From Clostridia bacterium (GTDB lineage Bacteria > Bacillota_A > Clostridia > Oscillospirales > Acutalibacteraceae): 56,776 bases of DNA. Under the pieces are notes generated by a model. It was not told where the DNA came from and searched no databases. It saw nothing but the letters and a program-made list of their open reading frames with translations. A program made the position numbers and the translations under genes. Positions 16,780 through 25,608 of the stretch are shown piece by piece. Numbering within the stretch: the stretch's first letter is position 1; each line of letters starts with the position of its first letter. Location of the stretch: positions 1 through 56,776 of the forward strand of contig RZYX01000004.1 of the NCBI GenBank assembly GCA_009930155.1, written 5' to 3'.

Positions 16780-18912
16780 TTATTTGTGTGTTTTATTCTC
16801 ATATTTGTTTTTACGAACAATCATATAAACAAGTCCTGCAAGAAGGAGTAGAGCTATAACAGTGAGGAAAGTAAAGCTACCACCTGTTAATAGAAGCCCA
16901 ATTTGATAAAAGATTAGTGAAATTATGTATGCAAAAATACACATATAACCAATTGCAAACCAAGTCCACTTTGCGTTATTCATTTCTCTTTTAATTGCAC
17001 CCATTGCTGCAAAACATGGTGCACAAAGCAGGTTAAATATCATAAAAGATAAAGCTGAAAGAGTGGTAAAATCTTTTGCGAACATTGTCCAGTATTCTAA
17101 GCCATCTTCAGTCACTTGGGCAAATCCATAAAGAACACCAAAGGTATTTACCACATTTTCTTTTGCTATTAGTCCTGTGATAGTGCCAACAGTTGCTTGC
17201 CATGTGCCAAAGCCTAGAGGAGCAAAGATAGGGGCAAAAAATCTGCCGATATAGGCGAGTATACTAGTGTTATTGTCTTCGACCATTTTAAAGGCACCGT
17301 TAACTGTTCCGAACGCTTGCAAAAACCACAGAATAATTGAGGAAAGCAAGATTATAGTTCCTGCACGCTTAATGAAGGACCATCCACGCTCCCATGTGCT
17401 ACGAAGCACATTAACTGTGGTAGGCACATGATAAGATGGTAATTCCATAATAAAAGGAGAGGGATTACCAGCAAATATTTTTGTCTTTTTCAATATGATG
17501 CCAGATACAACAACAGAGGCTACGCCAATAAAGTATGCAACAGGAGCAACCCACCAAGCACCGCCAAATAGAGCACCCGCAATAAGTGCTATAATGGGTA
17601 ATTTTGCACTGCAAGGAATAAAGGAGGTAGTTATAATTGTCATCTTGCGGTCGCGATCTTGCTCTATTGTACGGCTTGCCATAATGCCAGGAACAGAACA
17701 ACCAGAGCCGATTAACATAGGTATAAAGCTTTTGCCAGAAAGACCAAATTTGCGGAAAATTCTATCCATAATAAAGGCAACACGAGCCATATAACCGCAG
17801 TCTTCAAGGCAAGATAGCATGAGGAACAAAAGGAGTATTTGGGGTACAAATCCAAGAACGGCTCCAACACCACCCATGATTCCATCAACTATAAGCCCAA
17901 TAAGCCATGAAGCAACGCCTATGCTTTCCATTAAACCACGCACTGAAGGTAAAATCCATTCGCCAAAGAGCGTGTCATTTGTCCAGTCTGTCATAATCGC
18001 ACCAACAGAGGTTACGGATATGTAATAAACTAAGAACATAACTACCGCAAAAATCGGAAGTGCCAGAAATCGGTTTGTGACTACTTTATCTATTTTATCA
18101 GAGGTGGTAAGATTATTTTTATTTTTTTTCTTTACGCAATTGTTTACAAGTTTTGTAATATAAACATATCTTTGATTTGTTATAATACTTTCGGAATCAT
18201 CATCAAGCTCATTTTCACACGAAACAATATGTTCTTCAAGGTGCGTAGTCAAAGCTTTTTCAAGATTTAGTTCATCACTAATTTTTTTGTCACGCTCAAA
18301 CAGCTTAATGGCAAACCATCTTAAACTTTGGCTAGTTACTTTATCTTCGATGGATTCTTCAATGTGAGCTATAGCATGCTCCACTGAACCGTGAAACACA
18401 TGTGGAAGTTCGCTCGGCTTTTTTGTTTTTGCAAGGTCAATTGCTTTTTCTGCAACTTCTTTTGATCCTATACCTTTTAATGCAGAGGTTTCCACAAGCT
18501 CACAACCAAGTGCTGTACCAAGCTTTTGTAAGTTGAGTTCATCGCCATTCTTGCGAACTATATCAATCATGTTTACTGCAATAATAACGGGGATTCCAAG
18601 CTCAATTAGTTGCGTAGTTAAATATAAGTTTCGTTCAATATTTGTACCATCTATAATGTTGATAATTGCATCAGGTTTTTCATTTACCAAATAACTTCTT
18701 GCAACTACTTCCTCCAATGTGTAAGGAGATAGGGAGTAAATGCCAGGCAAATCCTGAATGATAACATTTTTATGACCTTTTAGATTACCTTCTTTTTTTT
18801 CTACGGTAACTCCAGGCCAGTTTCCTACATACTGTGAGCTACCAGTTAAATCATTAAACATTGTAGTTTTGCCAGAATTAGGATTGCCAGCAAGTGCAAT
18901 TTTTATTTCCAT
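16780..18912 (-). CDS. feoB: Ferrous iron transporter FeoB
   Basis: 710 residues. Inner-membrane Fe(II) permease with an N-terminal G protein domain. P-loop GNPNSGKTT (~9-17), switch region WPGVTVEKKEG, DLPG (~56-59), NMID (~117). Then the helical insertion domain and a transmembrane region from ~285 on with two Gate motifs (for example GSGCSVPGIMASRTIEQ and the mirrored CSAKLPI). Length is normal. Preceded at 18938-18953 by an operator-like GTTAG-N6-CTAAC sequence, so it may be read from its own promoter as well as from the feoA promoter. Confidence 0.97.
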   Translation of the reverse strand: MEIKIALAGNPNSGKTTMFNDLTGSSQYVGNWPGVTVEKKEGNLKGHKNVIIQDLPGIYSLSPYTLEEVVARSYLVNEKPDAIINIIDGTNIERNLYLTTQLIELGIPVIIAVNMIDIVRKNGDELNLQKLGTALGCELVETSALKGIGSKEVAEKAIDLAKTKKPSELPHVFHGSVEHAIAHIEESIEDKVTSQSLRWFAIKLFERDKKISDELNLEKALTTHLEEHIVSCENELDDDSESIITNQRYVYITKLVNNCVKKKNKNNLTTSDKIDKVVTNRFLALPIFAVVMFLVYYISVTSVGAIMTDWTNDTLFGEWILPSVRGLMESIGVASWLIGLIVDGIMGGVGAVLGFVPQILLLFLMLSCLEDCGYMARVAFIMDRIFRKFGLSGKSFIPMLIGSGCSVPGIMASRTIEQDRDRKMTIITTSFIPCSAKLPIIALIAGALFGGAWWVAPVAYFIGVASVVVSGIILKKTKIFAGNPSPFIMELPSYHVPTTVNVLRSTWERGWSFIKRAGTIILLSSIILWFLQAFGTVNGAFKMVEDNNTSILAYIGRFFAPIFAPLGFGTWQATVGTITGLIAKENVVNTFGVLYGFAQVTEDGLEYWTMFAKDFTTLSALSFMIFNLLCAPCFAAMGAIKREMNNAKWTWFAIGYMCIFAYIISLIFYQIGLLLTGGSFTFLTVIALLLLAGLVYMIVRKNKYENKTHK

Positions 18913-18937
18913 AATGTAATATCCTTTCTAGACTTAA

Positions 18938-18953
18938 GTTAGATAAGACTAAC
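18938..18953. promoter_or_regulatory. Operator-like inverted repeat GTTAG-N6-CTAAC upstream of feoB
   Basis: GTTAG ATAAGA CTAAC, 25 bp upstream of the feoB start codon. On the minus strand it shares 15 of 17 bases with the site at 19496-19511 near feoA. The half-sites resemble the TTAGGTTAG/CTAACCTAA type bound by DtxR/IdeR regulators, and a DtxR-family gene lies at 19625. Confidence 0.6.
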
Positions 18954-18997
18954 TGAAATCTTTAAAAAAAATCAGCTTTTTATCTGCTGTAATTTGT

Positions 18998-19219
18998 TTA
19001 TTTAACTTCAATTGTTTCTGCGTCAGCTTTGCGAAGTGAGAGCTCATAGTTGCGTACATTTATTTCAATAGGGTCGCCTAAAGGTGCAACTTTACGAACA
19101 AATATCTCGGCACCTTTGGTAATTCCCATGTCCATAATCCTGTGCTTTATTGCTCCATCTCCATGTATTCTTACTACCACTACATTTTCGCCAACTTTAA
19201 TATCTTTTAATGTTTTCAA
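18998..19219 (-). CDS. feoA: FeoA domain protein
   Basis: 73 residues. SH3-like small cytosolic protein required for FeoB-mediated Fe(II) uptake. Typical core: VVRIHGDGAIKHRIMDMGI, AEIFVRKVAPLGDPIEI and YELSLRKADAETIEV. RBS GGAGGA before the ATG. Second of two tandem feoA genes, 12 bp after the first; feoB begins 85 bp further on. Confidence 0.94.
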   Translation of the reverse strand: MKTLKDIKVGENVVVVRIHGDGAIKHRIMDMGITKGAEIFVRKVAPLGDPIEINVRNYELSLRKADAETIEVK

Positions 19220-19231
19220 AGTAAATCCTCC

Positions 19232-19441
19232 TTAAATCAAAATTCTATCTGCCATGGCTTTATTCAGGGCTACACGAGTATCTTTTATAGATAAAATCAT
19301 ATTGCCTGAAATTTCTGAAACGACAGTAACATCCACACCAACCACAAAGCCTAATTCTGCCAAATGCTGACGCACTCCATCATTGCCTACAATTTTTCTA
19401 ATGCAATTTTTTTTACCTACAGGTGACATTGTTAATGGCAT
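19232..19441 (-). CDS. feoA: FeoA domain protein (first copy)
   Basis: 69 residues. Same SH3-like fold, more divergent: HLAELGFVVGVDVTVVSEIS, GNMILSIKDTRVALNKAMA. Strong RBS (AAAGGAGGA). Two separate feoA genes ahead of feoB is a frequent clostridial arrangement; the paralogues may form a hetero-oligomer. The promoter and operator lie directly upstream. Confidence 0.92.
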   Translation of the reverse strand: MPLTMSPVGKKNCIRKIVGNDGVRQHLAELGFVVGVDVTVVSEISGNMILSIKDTRVALNKAMADRILI

Positions 19442-19459
19442 GAGTAATCCTCCTTTAGT

Positions 19460-19481
19460 GTAGTTATTGATAAATAACTAC
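19460..19481 (-). repeat. Hairpin in the feoA leader
   Basis: Perfect 9-bp arms GTAGTTATT / AATAACTAC with a 4-nt loop, lying between the operator-like site and the feoA ribosome binding site. It may stabilise the mRNA 5' end or modulate initiation. Confidence 0.5.
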
Positions 19482-19495
19482 ATGAATTTTTAAAG

Positions 19496-19511
19496 GTTAG
19501 TTAACACTAAC
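19496..19511. promoter_or_regulatory. Operator-like inverted repeat GTTAG-N6-CTAAC at the feoA promoter
   Basis: GTTAG TTAACA CTAAC, placed where feoA transcription would begin: about 15-30 bp downstream of the proposed -10. Nearly the same sequence precedes feoB at 18938. Best explained as the binding site of the DtxR-family protein encoded divergently at 19625. Confidence 0.6.
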
Positions 19512-19526
19512 TCTTTTCTTTTATAG

Positions 19527-19554
19527 CTTATCATGGTTAAATATAATTTGTCAA
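19527..19554 (-). promoter_or_regulatory. Probable feoA promoter
   Basis: Minus strand: TTGACA (19549-19554), 16-bp spacer, GATAAG (19527-19532). The -35 is perfect and the -10 is weak (4 of 6), as expected for a regulated promoter. Confidence 0.5.
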
Positions 19555-19624
19555 TATGTTTTTTTATTTATTTGTAAAACTAATTAATTTATGTTAACAT
19601 ATAAATTGTATGGAGGTGCTTCGA

Positions 19625-19993
19625 TTGAAAAGACAAGAATCTAAAGAGGATTATTTGGAAACAATTTTAGTGTTGAAAAACAGGCTGGGTCTTGTTCGGT
19701 CTATTGATATTGTAAACGAAATGGGGTTCACAAAACCCAGTGTTAGCGTTGCAATGAAGAACTTGCGGGAAAAAGAACTGATTACTATGGACGATGATGG
19801 ATATATAAAGCTTACAGAAAAAGGTCAAAAAATTGCTTCGTGTGTATATGATCGTCATTTAATATTAACTAAAGCATTTATTGCACTTGGAATTTCGGAA
19901 GAAACAGCAAAAGAGGATGCTTGTCGTGTTGAACATGACCTTAGCGATGAAACATTTGGAAAAATCAAAGAGTATGTTTTAAAAGAGAATTAA
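19625..19993 (+). CDS. DtxR/MntR-family metal-dependent transcriptional regulator
   Basis: 122 residues. Winged-helix N-terminus (ESKEDYLETILVL; GFTKPSVSVAMKNLREKELI as recognition helix) followed by the dimerisation/metal-binding part (LTKAFIALGISEETAKEDACRVEHDLSDET, with the CRVEH segment that carries metal ligands in this family). Lacks the C-terminal SH3 domain, so it is of the short MntR type. The TTG at 19625 is the start; the ATG at 19610 is itself part of the GGAGGTG Shine-Dalgarno. Divergent from feoAAB, so most likely the Fe(II)- or Mn(II)-responsive repressor of that operon through the GTTAG-N6-CTAAC sites. Confidence 0.88.
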   Translation: MKRQESKEDYLETILVLKNRLGLVRSIDIVNEMGFTKPSVSVAMKNLREKELITMDDDGYIKLTEKGQKIASCVYDRHLILTKAFIALGISEETAKEDACRVEHDLSDETFGKIKEYVLKEN

Positions 19994-20058
19994 AATTCAG
20001 CTTGTTTTTATCAAGTTCTTTACTTGAATTACTTTAAAAAATATGTTCGAGAAGATAA

Positions 20059-20090
20059 ATAGTCAGGGGAACCAAGGTTCCCCTGACTAT
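20059..20090 (+). terminator. Hairpin terminator between the DtxR-type gene and the CheX-like gene
   Basis: Perfect stem AGTCAGGGGAACC / GGTTCCCCTGACT (20061-20073, 20076-20088), extendable by AT pairs, GC-rich for this genome. The following ATTATTATTT is a weak T tract. The genes on both sides converge on it, so it probably works in both directions. Confidence 0.75.
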
Positions 20091-20132
20091 TATTATTTAA
20101 TGAGTTTATATTTTGATATAATGCAGAAAAAT

Positions 20133-21017
20133 CTAAACGATATTATCTGCAATTATAAAATTAACTTTTCCAAATACAAAATCAACAGGAATTATAATTG
20201 CGTTTTTAAGATTTGCTTCTTTATTTGCAAATACATCTTGGGGATTGAGTTCGAGTTCAATTTCTCTTTCATTGGACATATTTACTGTGAAAAGTCCATT
20301 ATGAAGATTTAAAAACTCACTAACGGATGCATTGGTATAATCATCAATTATACTAAGATTTTCTTTTGCAAAGCGAGATGCAAATTCTATATATGTAGCA
20401 TCATCTGCTTCTATAGCAGTTAAAACTGAAAAGTCACCACATACTTTTTGTATTGCAACATTCTTTAGCGTTGAAACACTAGTAGTGTTATTAGAGTTTA
20501 AAGGAGTAAAATCATCTCCTATAAAGCGTATAAGATTTTTGAAAAGTAATGTAATATAATATGTATAATTTTCTGGGTTTGAAAAAGAATTTAAATCATA
20601 AAGCTTTGAAATAACATCATTGTTGTTATCTTCATATATAAAATCATCATTTGTAATTTTATATTCTTTTTTATAATTATTTATTGATTGCTCAAAAACT
20701 GAATTTGTTATATAACCTTTGTCTACAAGGGCTTGTCCGATTAAAAGATAACCCTTCTTTTGTGATGATAAAAGTTCATCAACTTGAGTTTCTACTAAAT
20801 ATCCTTTTTCAACCGCAATGTCACCAAATCTTTTATCAACTCTCGTTTGAGTTTCAGAAACTTCCTCAACTTGAACAGAGTTCATATACCCTGCATTTAT
20901 TGCTAAAACACCCAGCTTTAATCTTGTGGTGCTTTTAGTTTCGATTGCCTCTGCCAACTGTGGAGGAGTTACTATTCTATTATTTAAAAGATAATTTCCA
21001 AAAAGTTGTGTAAACAT
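20133..21017 (-). CDS. Four-fold repeat protein with CheC/CheX-like domain
   Basis: 294 residues. Residues ~6-121 are four tandem 29-residue repeats, each of the pattern [FLI]G-x6-[R/GY]-x4-Q[VLF]-x-E: they begin FGNYLLNN, LGVLAINAGY, FGDIAVEKGY and IGQALVDKGY. They resemble the paired motifs of MshEN/GspE N-terminal domains, some of which bind c-di-GMP. Residues ~150-294 look like a CheC/CheX/FliY-type phosphatase fold with an ExxN pair (SEFLN) in the expected helix. No signal peptide. It follows a CheY-like gene by 2 bp, so the likely partner is that receiver. Possibly a CheY-P phosphatase controlled by a ligand bound to the repeats; function not proven. RBS GGAGGGA before the ATG. Confidence 0.7.
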   Translation of the reverse strand: MFTQLFGNYLLNNRIVTPPQLAEAIETKSTTRLKLGVLAINAGYMNSVQVEEVSETQTRVDKRFGDIAVEKGYLVETQVDELLSSQKKGYLLIGQALVDKGYITNSVFEQSINNYKKEYKITNDDFIYEDNNNDVISKLYDLNSFSNPENYTYYITLLFKNLIRFIGDDFTPLNSNNTTSVSTLKNVAIQKVCGDFSVLTAIEADDATYIEFASRFAKENLSIIDDYTNASVSEFLNLHNGLFTVNMSNEREIELELNPQDVFANKEANLKNAIIIPVDFVFGKVNFIIADNIV

Positions 21018-21019
21018 GA

Positions 21020-21397
21020 TTATCCCTCCTTAACTAAGTTTTTTAATAATTGAAATAAATGTTCATTTTGAATTGGCTTTTGAATAAAATCATATGCTCC
21101 AGCATTGATTGCATCTTTTAGATAGTTTTGAGAACCAACTGAAGATGCCATTACAACTTTTGCGTTTTTATCAAATTTTAAAATTTCAGTAACTGCTTCT
21201 ATACCTGTTTTTTTAGGCATAATAATGTCCATTAAAACTACTTTAGGCTTATTAGCTTTGTACATTTCTATTGCTTGCTCACCATCACAAGCTTCAAATA
21301 CATCATTAACACCTATTGTGTTTAAATAGTCTTTAATTTTTTTTCTTACGAGCATGGAATCGTCACAAATTAATACGGAAAATTCACTTAATAACAT
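21020..21397 (-). CDS. Single-domain CheY-like response regulator
   Basis: 125 residues, a receiver domain only. Acidic pair ICDDS (~11-13), phosphoacceptor Asp in VVLMDIIMP (~55), Thr/Ser in VMASSVG and the conserved Lys in FIQKP. No output domain, so it acts by protein contact as CheY does. A GTG at 21406 is in frame but is part of the Shine-Dalgarno AGAGGTG, so the ATG at 21397 is taken. Cotranscribed with the repeat-CheX-like gene; no flagellar or other che gene is in the window. Confidence 0.92.
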   Translation of the reverse strand: MLLSEFSVLICDDSMLVRKKIKDYLNTIGVNDVFEACDGEQAIEMYKANKPKVVLMDIIMPKKTGIEAVTEILKFDKNAKVVMASSVGSQNYLKDAINAGAYDFIQKPIQNEHLFQLLKNLVKEG

Positions 21398-21406
21398 ATA
21401 AAGCAC

Positions 21407-21734
21407 CTCTTATTCGACAAACTTTTTACGATTCAATTATATCACATTTTATAAAAAAATCAAATAAAAATTGAAATATTTAGATGAATTTCCTTGATAT
21501 TATAAAAATTAACCAATATTATTATAAAAATAACTGTCATTATTCACAAATATAGTTGAAAAATGACAGTTATAGAAAGATTTTAGTAGTATATTTAATA
21601 GATGTGTTATTTTAATATTTTAAAATAATTAAAGTAATTATGATGTATTTAAACTGATTTACAGTAGAAAAACTAATATATGATGATATAACATAAATTT
21701 ATATCTATTTAAAAATTTATATAACAATTATTTA
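21407..21734. other. Gene-free AT-rich region between gerC and the cheY-like gene
   Basis: No credible gene. It holds the gerABC terminator hairpin (21530-21573) and, nearer 21397, the promoter region of the cheY-like gene, where I see no consensus boxes. Confidence 0.5.
21522..21573 (-). terminator. Probable terminator of gerABC
   Basis: 12-bp perfect arms ATAACTGTCATT / AATGACAGTTAT (21530-21541, 21562-21573) with a 20-nt loop that can pair further (TTCA/TGAA). On the minus strand it is followed by TTTTATAATAAT. It lies 160 bp past the gerC stop. Confidence 0.6.
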
Positions 21735-22838
21735 TTAGCTTTTGTGGATTCTGCCCGTAGAATTTATTTTAACCTTTACATCTACATTAATTTTGGCATT
21801 ACAAAAACATTCATCACTATCAGAATTACTATCTTTTCCATATTTTGCAATTGCGTATTTGCTAAGGTCTAGGCAGTCAAAACCATATACATCTTGAATT
21901 TTTTTAACTTCATTATTTAAATCTTTTTCTAATTTGTCTTCAAGGATTTTTTCTAGTTTTAAAATTTCTTTTTTTGTAAACTCATTGCCTTTGAGCGTGT
22001 CAATTCTTAAATTCCCTAAAACACTAACAATGATATCGTATTTTAAATTACCTCTCGTTTTTGAAACATTAATATCAAGTTTGCTATCACCCTCAAATTC
22101 TAAATATTTTAAAAAATCATCGGAGGTAACTGTAATAATACCTTTGCCACCATGGTTTCGTAAAATGTTCATTAGTTTAGCTTCTGTTAGGGGTATTTTT
22201 TTAAAAAATTTATTATCTTTAAATATTACAACACCTGTTAATTGAGGTGCTTTATCTATTATTTCAACATATGGTAAATATAATGAACGCCCTTGTTGAT
22301 GATACATACATAAAAAATCTTTTACTGTATAATTTTTTGAAAAAAAGTATTCTTCATTTGCAAATTCAATTAATTTTGATAGATTTTCGGAAACACTACC
22401 TGAACTAAGCTCTAAATCAAAATAATCTTTGCATTCACCTTTGCAAATAAGAGTTCTGGCCGTGATATTTACATTTGGATAACTTAATAAATCATAAGCA
22501 ATATCTTCAAGACCTGATTTAGCTCTTTCTTCACTTATGAGATATACAAGTTCTGAACCATAGGTGAAAGGTTTATCTTGTTTTGCTTTATAATTTTCGA
22601 GTGCGCTGTATATAGAGTTGCCTTTTCCAACAAAGTAATCAGTATCCGCTTCATCTTTTTTTTCTGTTGATATAAATTCAATAGTAACGACAGATTTGGT
22701 TTTGTCTTTTTTTTCTATATCATATCCAAAACCAGAAACTATAGCTAAATCTTCTATGGATTGCATGTTTTGACATCCGCATAATAATAGTAAAGATAAT
22801 GTGATAATAATTATAATGCTCTTTTTTATATAATTCAT
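21735..22838 (-). CDS. gerC: Spore germination lipoprotein, Ger(x)C family
   Basis: 367 residues. Lipoprotein subunit of the GerA-type germinant receptor in the spore inner membrane. Signal peptide with lipobox ending LLLLCGC (lipidated Cys ~22), then GerAC signatures such as LAIVSGFGYDIE and VYLISEERAKSGLEDI. Length is normal. Its start overlaps the end of gerB by 4 bp. Sigma-G control is expected from the family; I could not find a clean sigma-G promoter. Confidence 0.93.
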   Translation of the reverse strand: MNYIKKSIIIIITLSLLLLCGCQNMQSIEDLAIVSGFGYDIEKKDKTKSVVTIEFISTEKKDEADTDYFVGKGNSIYSALENYKAKQDKPFTYGSELVYLISEERAKSGLEDIAYDLLSYPNVNITARTLICKGECKDYFDLELSSGSVSENLSKLIEFANEEYFFSKNYTVKDFLCMYHQQGRSLYLPYVEIIDKAPQLTGVVIFKDNKFFKKIPLTEAKLMNILRNHGGKGIITVTSDDFLKYLEFEGDSKLDINVSKTRGNLKYDIIVSVLGNLRIDTLKGNEFTKKEILKLEKILEDKLEKDLNNEVKKIQDVYGFDCLDLSKYAIAKYGKDSNSDSDECFCNAKINVDVKVKINSTGRIHKS

Positions 22839-23908
22839 TTTTTGATACCCCTATATTTTATTGAAACTAAAATAGTTGTTGTTAGTGCCCATATAAAAGT
22901 AAAACCTATAAAATAAGGCATAGTAGTGTTTATTAAAAATTTTCTATTATATTGTGGTATCATAAATAATGTATAAATATATACCAAAGCTAAGACTATA
23001 AAATTAACTTTTTTATAGTCTATATTTATGAGTTTAGATAATATTTTACTGGCAGCATAACTATATGTTAACAAACTTTTTAAGATTATTGCACCCCAAA
23101 GAAAAATAAATATAGACAGGAAGTTTGATATTATAGGTATTTCTATCGTCTGAATTACATACAACAACGGAAATTCCAGCTTAGATGTTAGTTCCCAGCC
23201 TAAAGTGTATATGACCATAAAAATATTAAAAACATATATGAATAATATAATTAAACAAGTTATAATTCCTGTCTTTTTAGTGTTTTTATTGTTAGAAATA
23301 TTGCTTATAATAAAATAGCTTATTTCACAACCTGAAAAAGCATAAAATGTAGATTTAATTGACTTTGACATTTCACTTAAAGAAAAATAAATCGGCTCAA
23401 CATTAGTAAGTGAACCTGTGTGTATAAGGAATATGGTTAATATTAGAAGTGGAAGAGTTATATAAAAATAAAATTCACACATTCTGCCAACCATCTTTAT
23501 TCCAGCTAGAGATATAAAAGCAACAAAGATTAAACACGGTAAAATTATATAAGAAGGTTCAAAAAAAGGTGTTATAGTTAATATTAAAACATGAGCGAAT
23601 CCTGATATAATACTAGAAAATAATGTTAGAAAATAAAGTAAAAATATAATTGAAAATATACAAGTCAACTTTTTGCCATAGATTTTATTGCAAAATTCCC
23701 AAAAGTTTTCATGGTTTGTTTTGTCATCAATTATAGAGGCTGTTATCAATACAAATAACGGATATATTACACCAAATAATATTGGAATCCAACCATTTTG
23801 TTTAGCTGTGTTACAAAGGTCAGATGCCATAGACAGGATGCCCATAGCTAACATAGAGCTAAGGACTATAAACATATATTGATTTTGAGTTATTTTACTT
23901 TTAACCAT
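22835..23908 (-). CDS. gerB: Germination receptor permease subunit, GerB family
   Basis: 357 residues, about ten transmembrane helices, APC-superfamily fold; the subunit that recognises the germinant in GerA-type receptors. N-terminus KITQNQYMFIVLSSMLAMGI is characteristic of GerAB proteins (spore germination permease, PF03845). Overlaps gerA by 8 bp and gerC by 4 bp, so translation is coupled. Confidence 0.93.
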   Translation of the reverse strand: MVKSKITQNQYMFIVLSSMLAMGILSMASDLCNTAKQNGWIPILFGVIYPLFVLITASIIDDKTNHENFWEFCNKIYGKKLTCIFSIIFLLYFLTLFSSIISGFAHVLILTITPFFEPSYIILPCLIFVAFISLAGIKMVGRMCEFYFYITLPLLILTIFLIHTGSLTNVEPIYFSLSEMSKSIKSTFYAFSGCEISYFIISNISNNKNTKKTGIITCLIILFIYVFNIFMVIYTLGWELTSKLEFPLLYVIQTIEIPIISNFLSIFIFLWGAIILKSLLTYSYAASKILSKLINIDYKKVNFIVLALVYIYTLFMIPQYNRKFLINTTMPYFIGFTFIWALTTTILVSIKYRGIKK

Positions 23909-25376
23909 CTTTTTTATTGTTAACCTTTCTTTTCTTAAAGCTTACAGGAACTCTGTTTATACTCTTTAGTGGAAATCTTAGTATACTGTCTTTTAAGTCT
24001 TTATGTCTTAATGGGGCAAAAGGTGAAAAATAAGGTATTCCAAAACTTTCTAATTTCATCAGGTAGGCAACTATAGAGAATAGGGCTAAGATTATTCCCA
24101 AAAATCCAAGCATTTGAGCCATTATTAGCACATAAAATCTTAATAATCTTATGCAAAGAGACATTTCATAATTAGGAATAACAAAGGTAGCTATAACCGA
24201 TACAGTAACTACGATTAAAGTTGTTGGGCTTACCATGCCTGCCTCTACGGATGCTTGCCCAAGTGTAATACCGCCAACAATACTTAGCGTTTGACCTATG
24301 ATGGTGGGAAGACGTAGACCGCCTTCTCTTAATAATTCTATAATTATTTCCATTAAAAATATTTCAAAAAATGGCGGCAGAGGAATATCTTTTCTTGAAA
24401 CAACAATAGTTTTGATTAAATCCAAAGGGATAAGCTCAGAATTGTATTTTAATAGTACTAAATATATAGGTGCTACTAGCAATACTATTATTATTGATGA
24501 AAACCTTAATATTCTATCAAAGTTTGCTAGAATAAGTCTGTTGGAATAATCTTCGAATCCTTGAAAAAATTCTGTAAAGACTACTGGAAGTATAATAGAA
24601 TAAGAACATCCATTTATTAATATAACAGCTTTTCCCTGAAGAAGGTCGGACACGACTTTTTCGGGCTTTTCTGTTGTTTTTGTTTGTGGAAAAATACCCA
24701 AAGGACTTTTTTCTATAAACTGGGAGATGTAGCCTGTGTCAGGGACATATGAAGACTCTAAAGATTGTAATTTGTCTTTTATCTTATTTAAGACTTCTGT
24801 TTCAATTGTGTTTTCTATATAAATTAAAGCGGCTTCTGAGTTGTTTTCTTTGCCAAGCACATATTTTTCTATTTTAACATTATTATTCTTAATCTTTTCT
24901 TGTATTAAAGCAATGTTAATGTCAAGTATTTCAACAAAAGAGCTTTTTGAACCTCTTATTGATCCTTCATTTTGAGTTTGGGCATTAGGTTTAAAATTGC
25001 TTGTAGAGGTGTTGCAAATAATACAATTGATTTGGTTTTCTATTAATATAATTGTTTTACCGCATTTTAAACCTGCGGATATTTTGTCTATGTCAGAGCA
25101 TAGCTGCGTGTCGCTTATGGTTATATATCTTTTAGATATATATGAAATAGGCGATGGGAGCTTATTAACATCACAGTCGATGTGAAATAAAAGGGGATAA
25201 ATTATACGCTCCTCAATATCTTCTTTTTTTGAAAGTCCGCTTATATATAATATATTGCATTTTATATCGCCTTTAAGTATTAGCTGTCTAACTTTAAAAT
25301 TATAATTGGCAGGAGTGTTTGCAGAAATTAAATCTATATTTTTTTCTAAATCATTAGTTAAAACTAAGCTATCCAT
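23901..25376 (-). CDS. gerA: Germination receptor subunit, GerA family
   Basis: 491 residues. Soluble N-terminal half (~1-290) and membrane C-terminal half with four to five helices (PF03323); signatures PTIIGQTLSIVGGITLGQASVE and the NYEMSLCIRLLRF region are typical. First gene of gerA-gerB-gerC. It has the standard size. The germinant cannot be told from sequence. The 230 bp upstream show no obvious sigma-G promoter. Confidence 0.94.
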   Translation of the reverse strand: MDSLVLTNDLEKNIDLISANTPANYNFKVRQLILKGDIKCNILYISGLSKKEDIEERIIYPLLFHIDCDVNKLPSPISYISKRYITISDTQLCSDIDKISAGLKCGKTIILIENQINCIICNTSTSNFKPNAQTQNEGSIRGSKSSFVEILDINIALIQEKIKNNNVKIEKYVLGKENNSEAALIYIENTIETEVLNKIKDKLQSLESSYVPDTGYISQFIEKSPLGIFPQTKTTEKPEKVVSDLLQGKAVILINGCSYSIILPVVFTEFFQGFEDYSNRLILANFDRILRFSSIIIVLLVAPIYLVLLKYNSELIPLDLIKTIVVSRKDIPLPPFFEIFLMEIIIELLREGGLRLPTIIGQTLSIVGGITLGQASVEAGMVSPTTLIVVTVSVIATFVIPNYEMSLCIRLLRFYVLIMAQMLGFLGIILALFSIVAYLMKLESFGIPYFSPFAPLRHKDLKDSILRFPLKSINRVPVSFKKRKVNNKKDG

Positions 25377-25608
25377 GTTATATCCTCTCGTGTCTTTGAT
25401 ACTGTAAATTACTTTAGACTTTAAGATAAAATAGCACTATTTGGTATTAGCTTTACCTTAAGTTTAGGATTTATGCAGTTAGATATGGCAAATTAATACA
25501 GGTGTTTTTTATTATTGTTAAAGCTTAAAATTTTATAAGCTAGTTTTTAATTAATTTGTAAAACATCTCTGCTTGTAAATACAAAACTTAATGGGTGCTT
25601 TGGCAGAC

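Noticed and set aside
24541..24570. tRNA T-arm-like sequence TTCGAATCC
   Set aside because: It lies within gerA coding sequence and no cloverleaf surrounds it.
25377..25608. Sigma-G promoter of gerABC
   Set aside because: No pair of boxes close to the sigma-G consensus at proper spacing could be found by eye, although such a promoter is expected.
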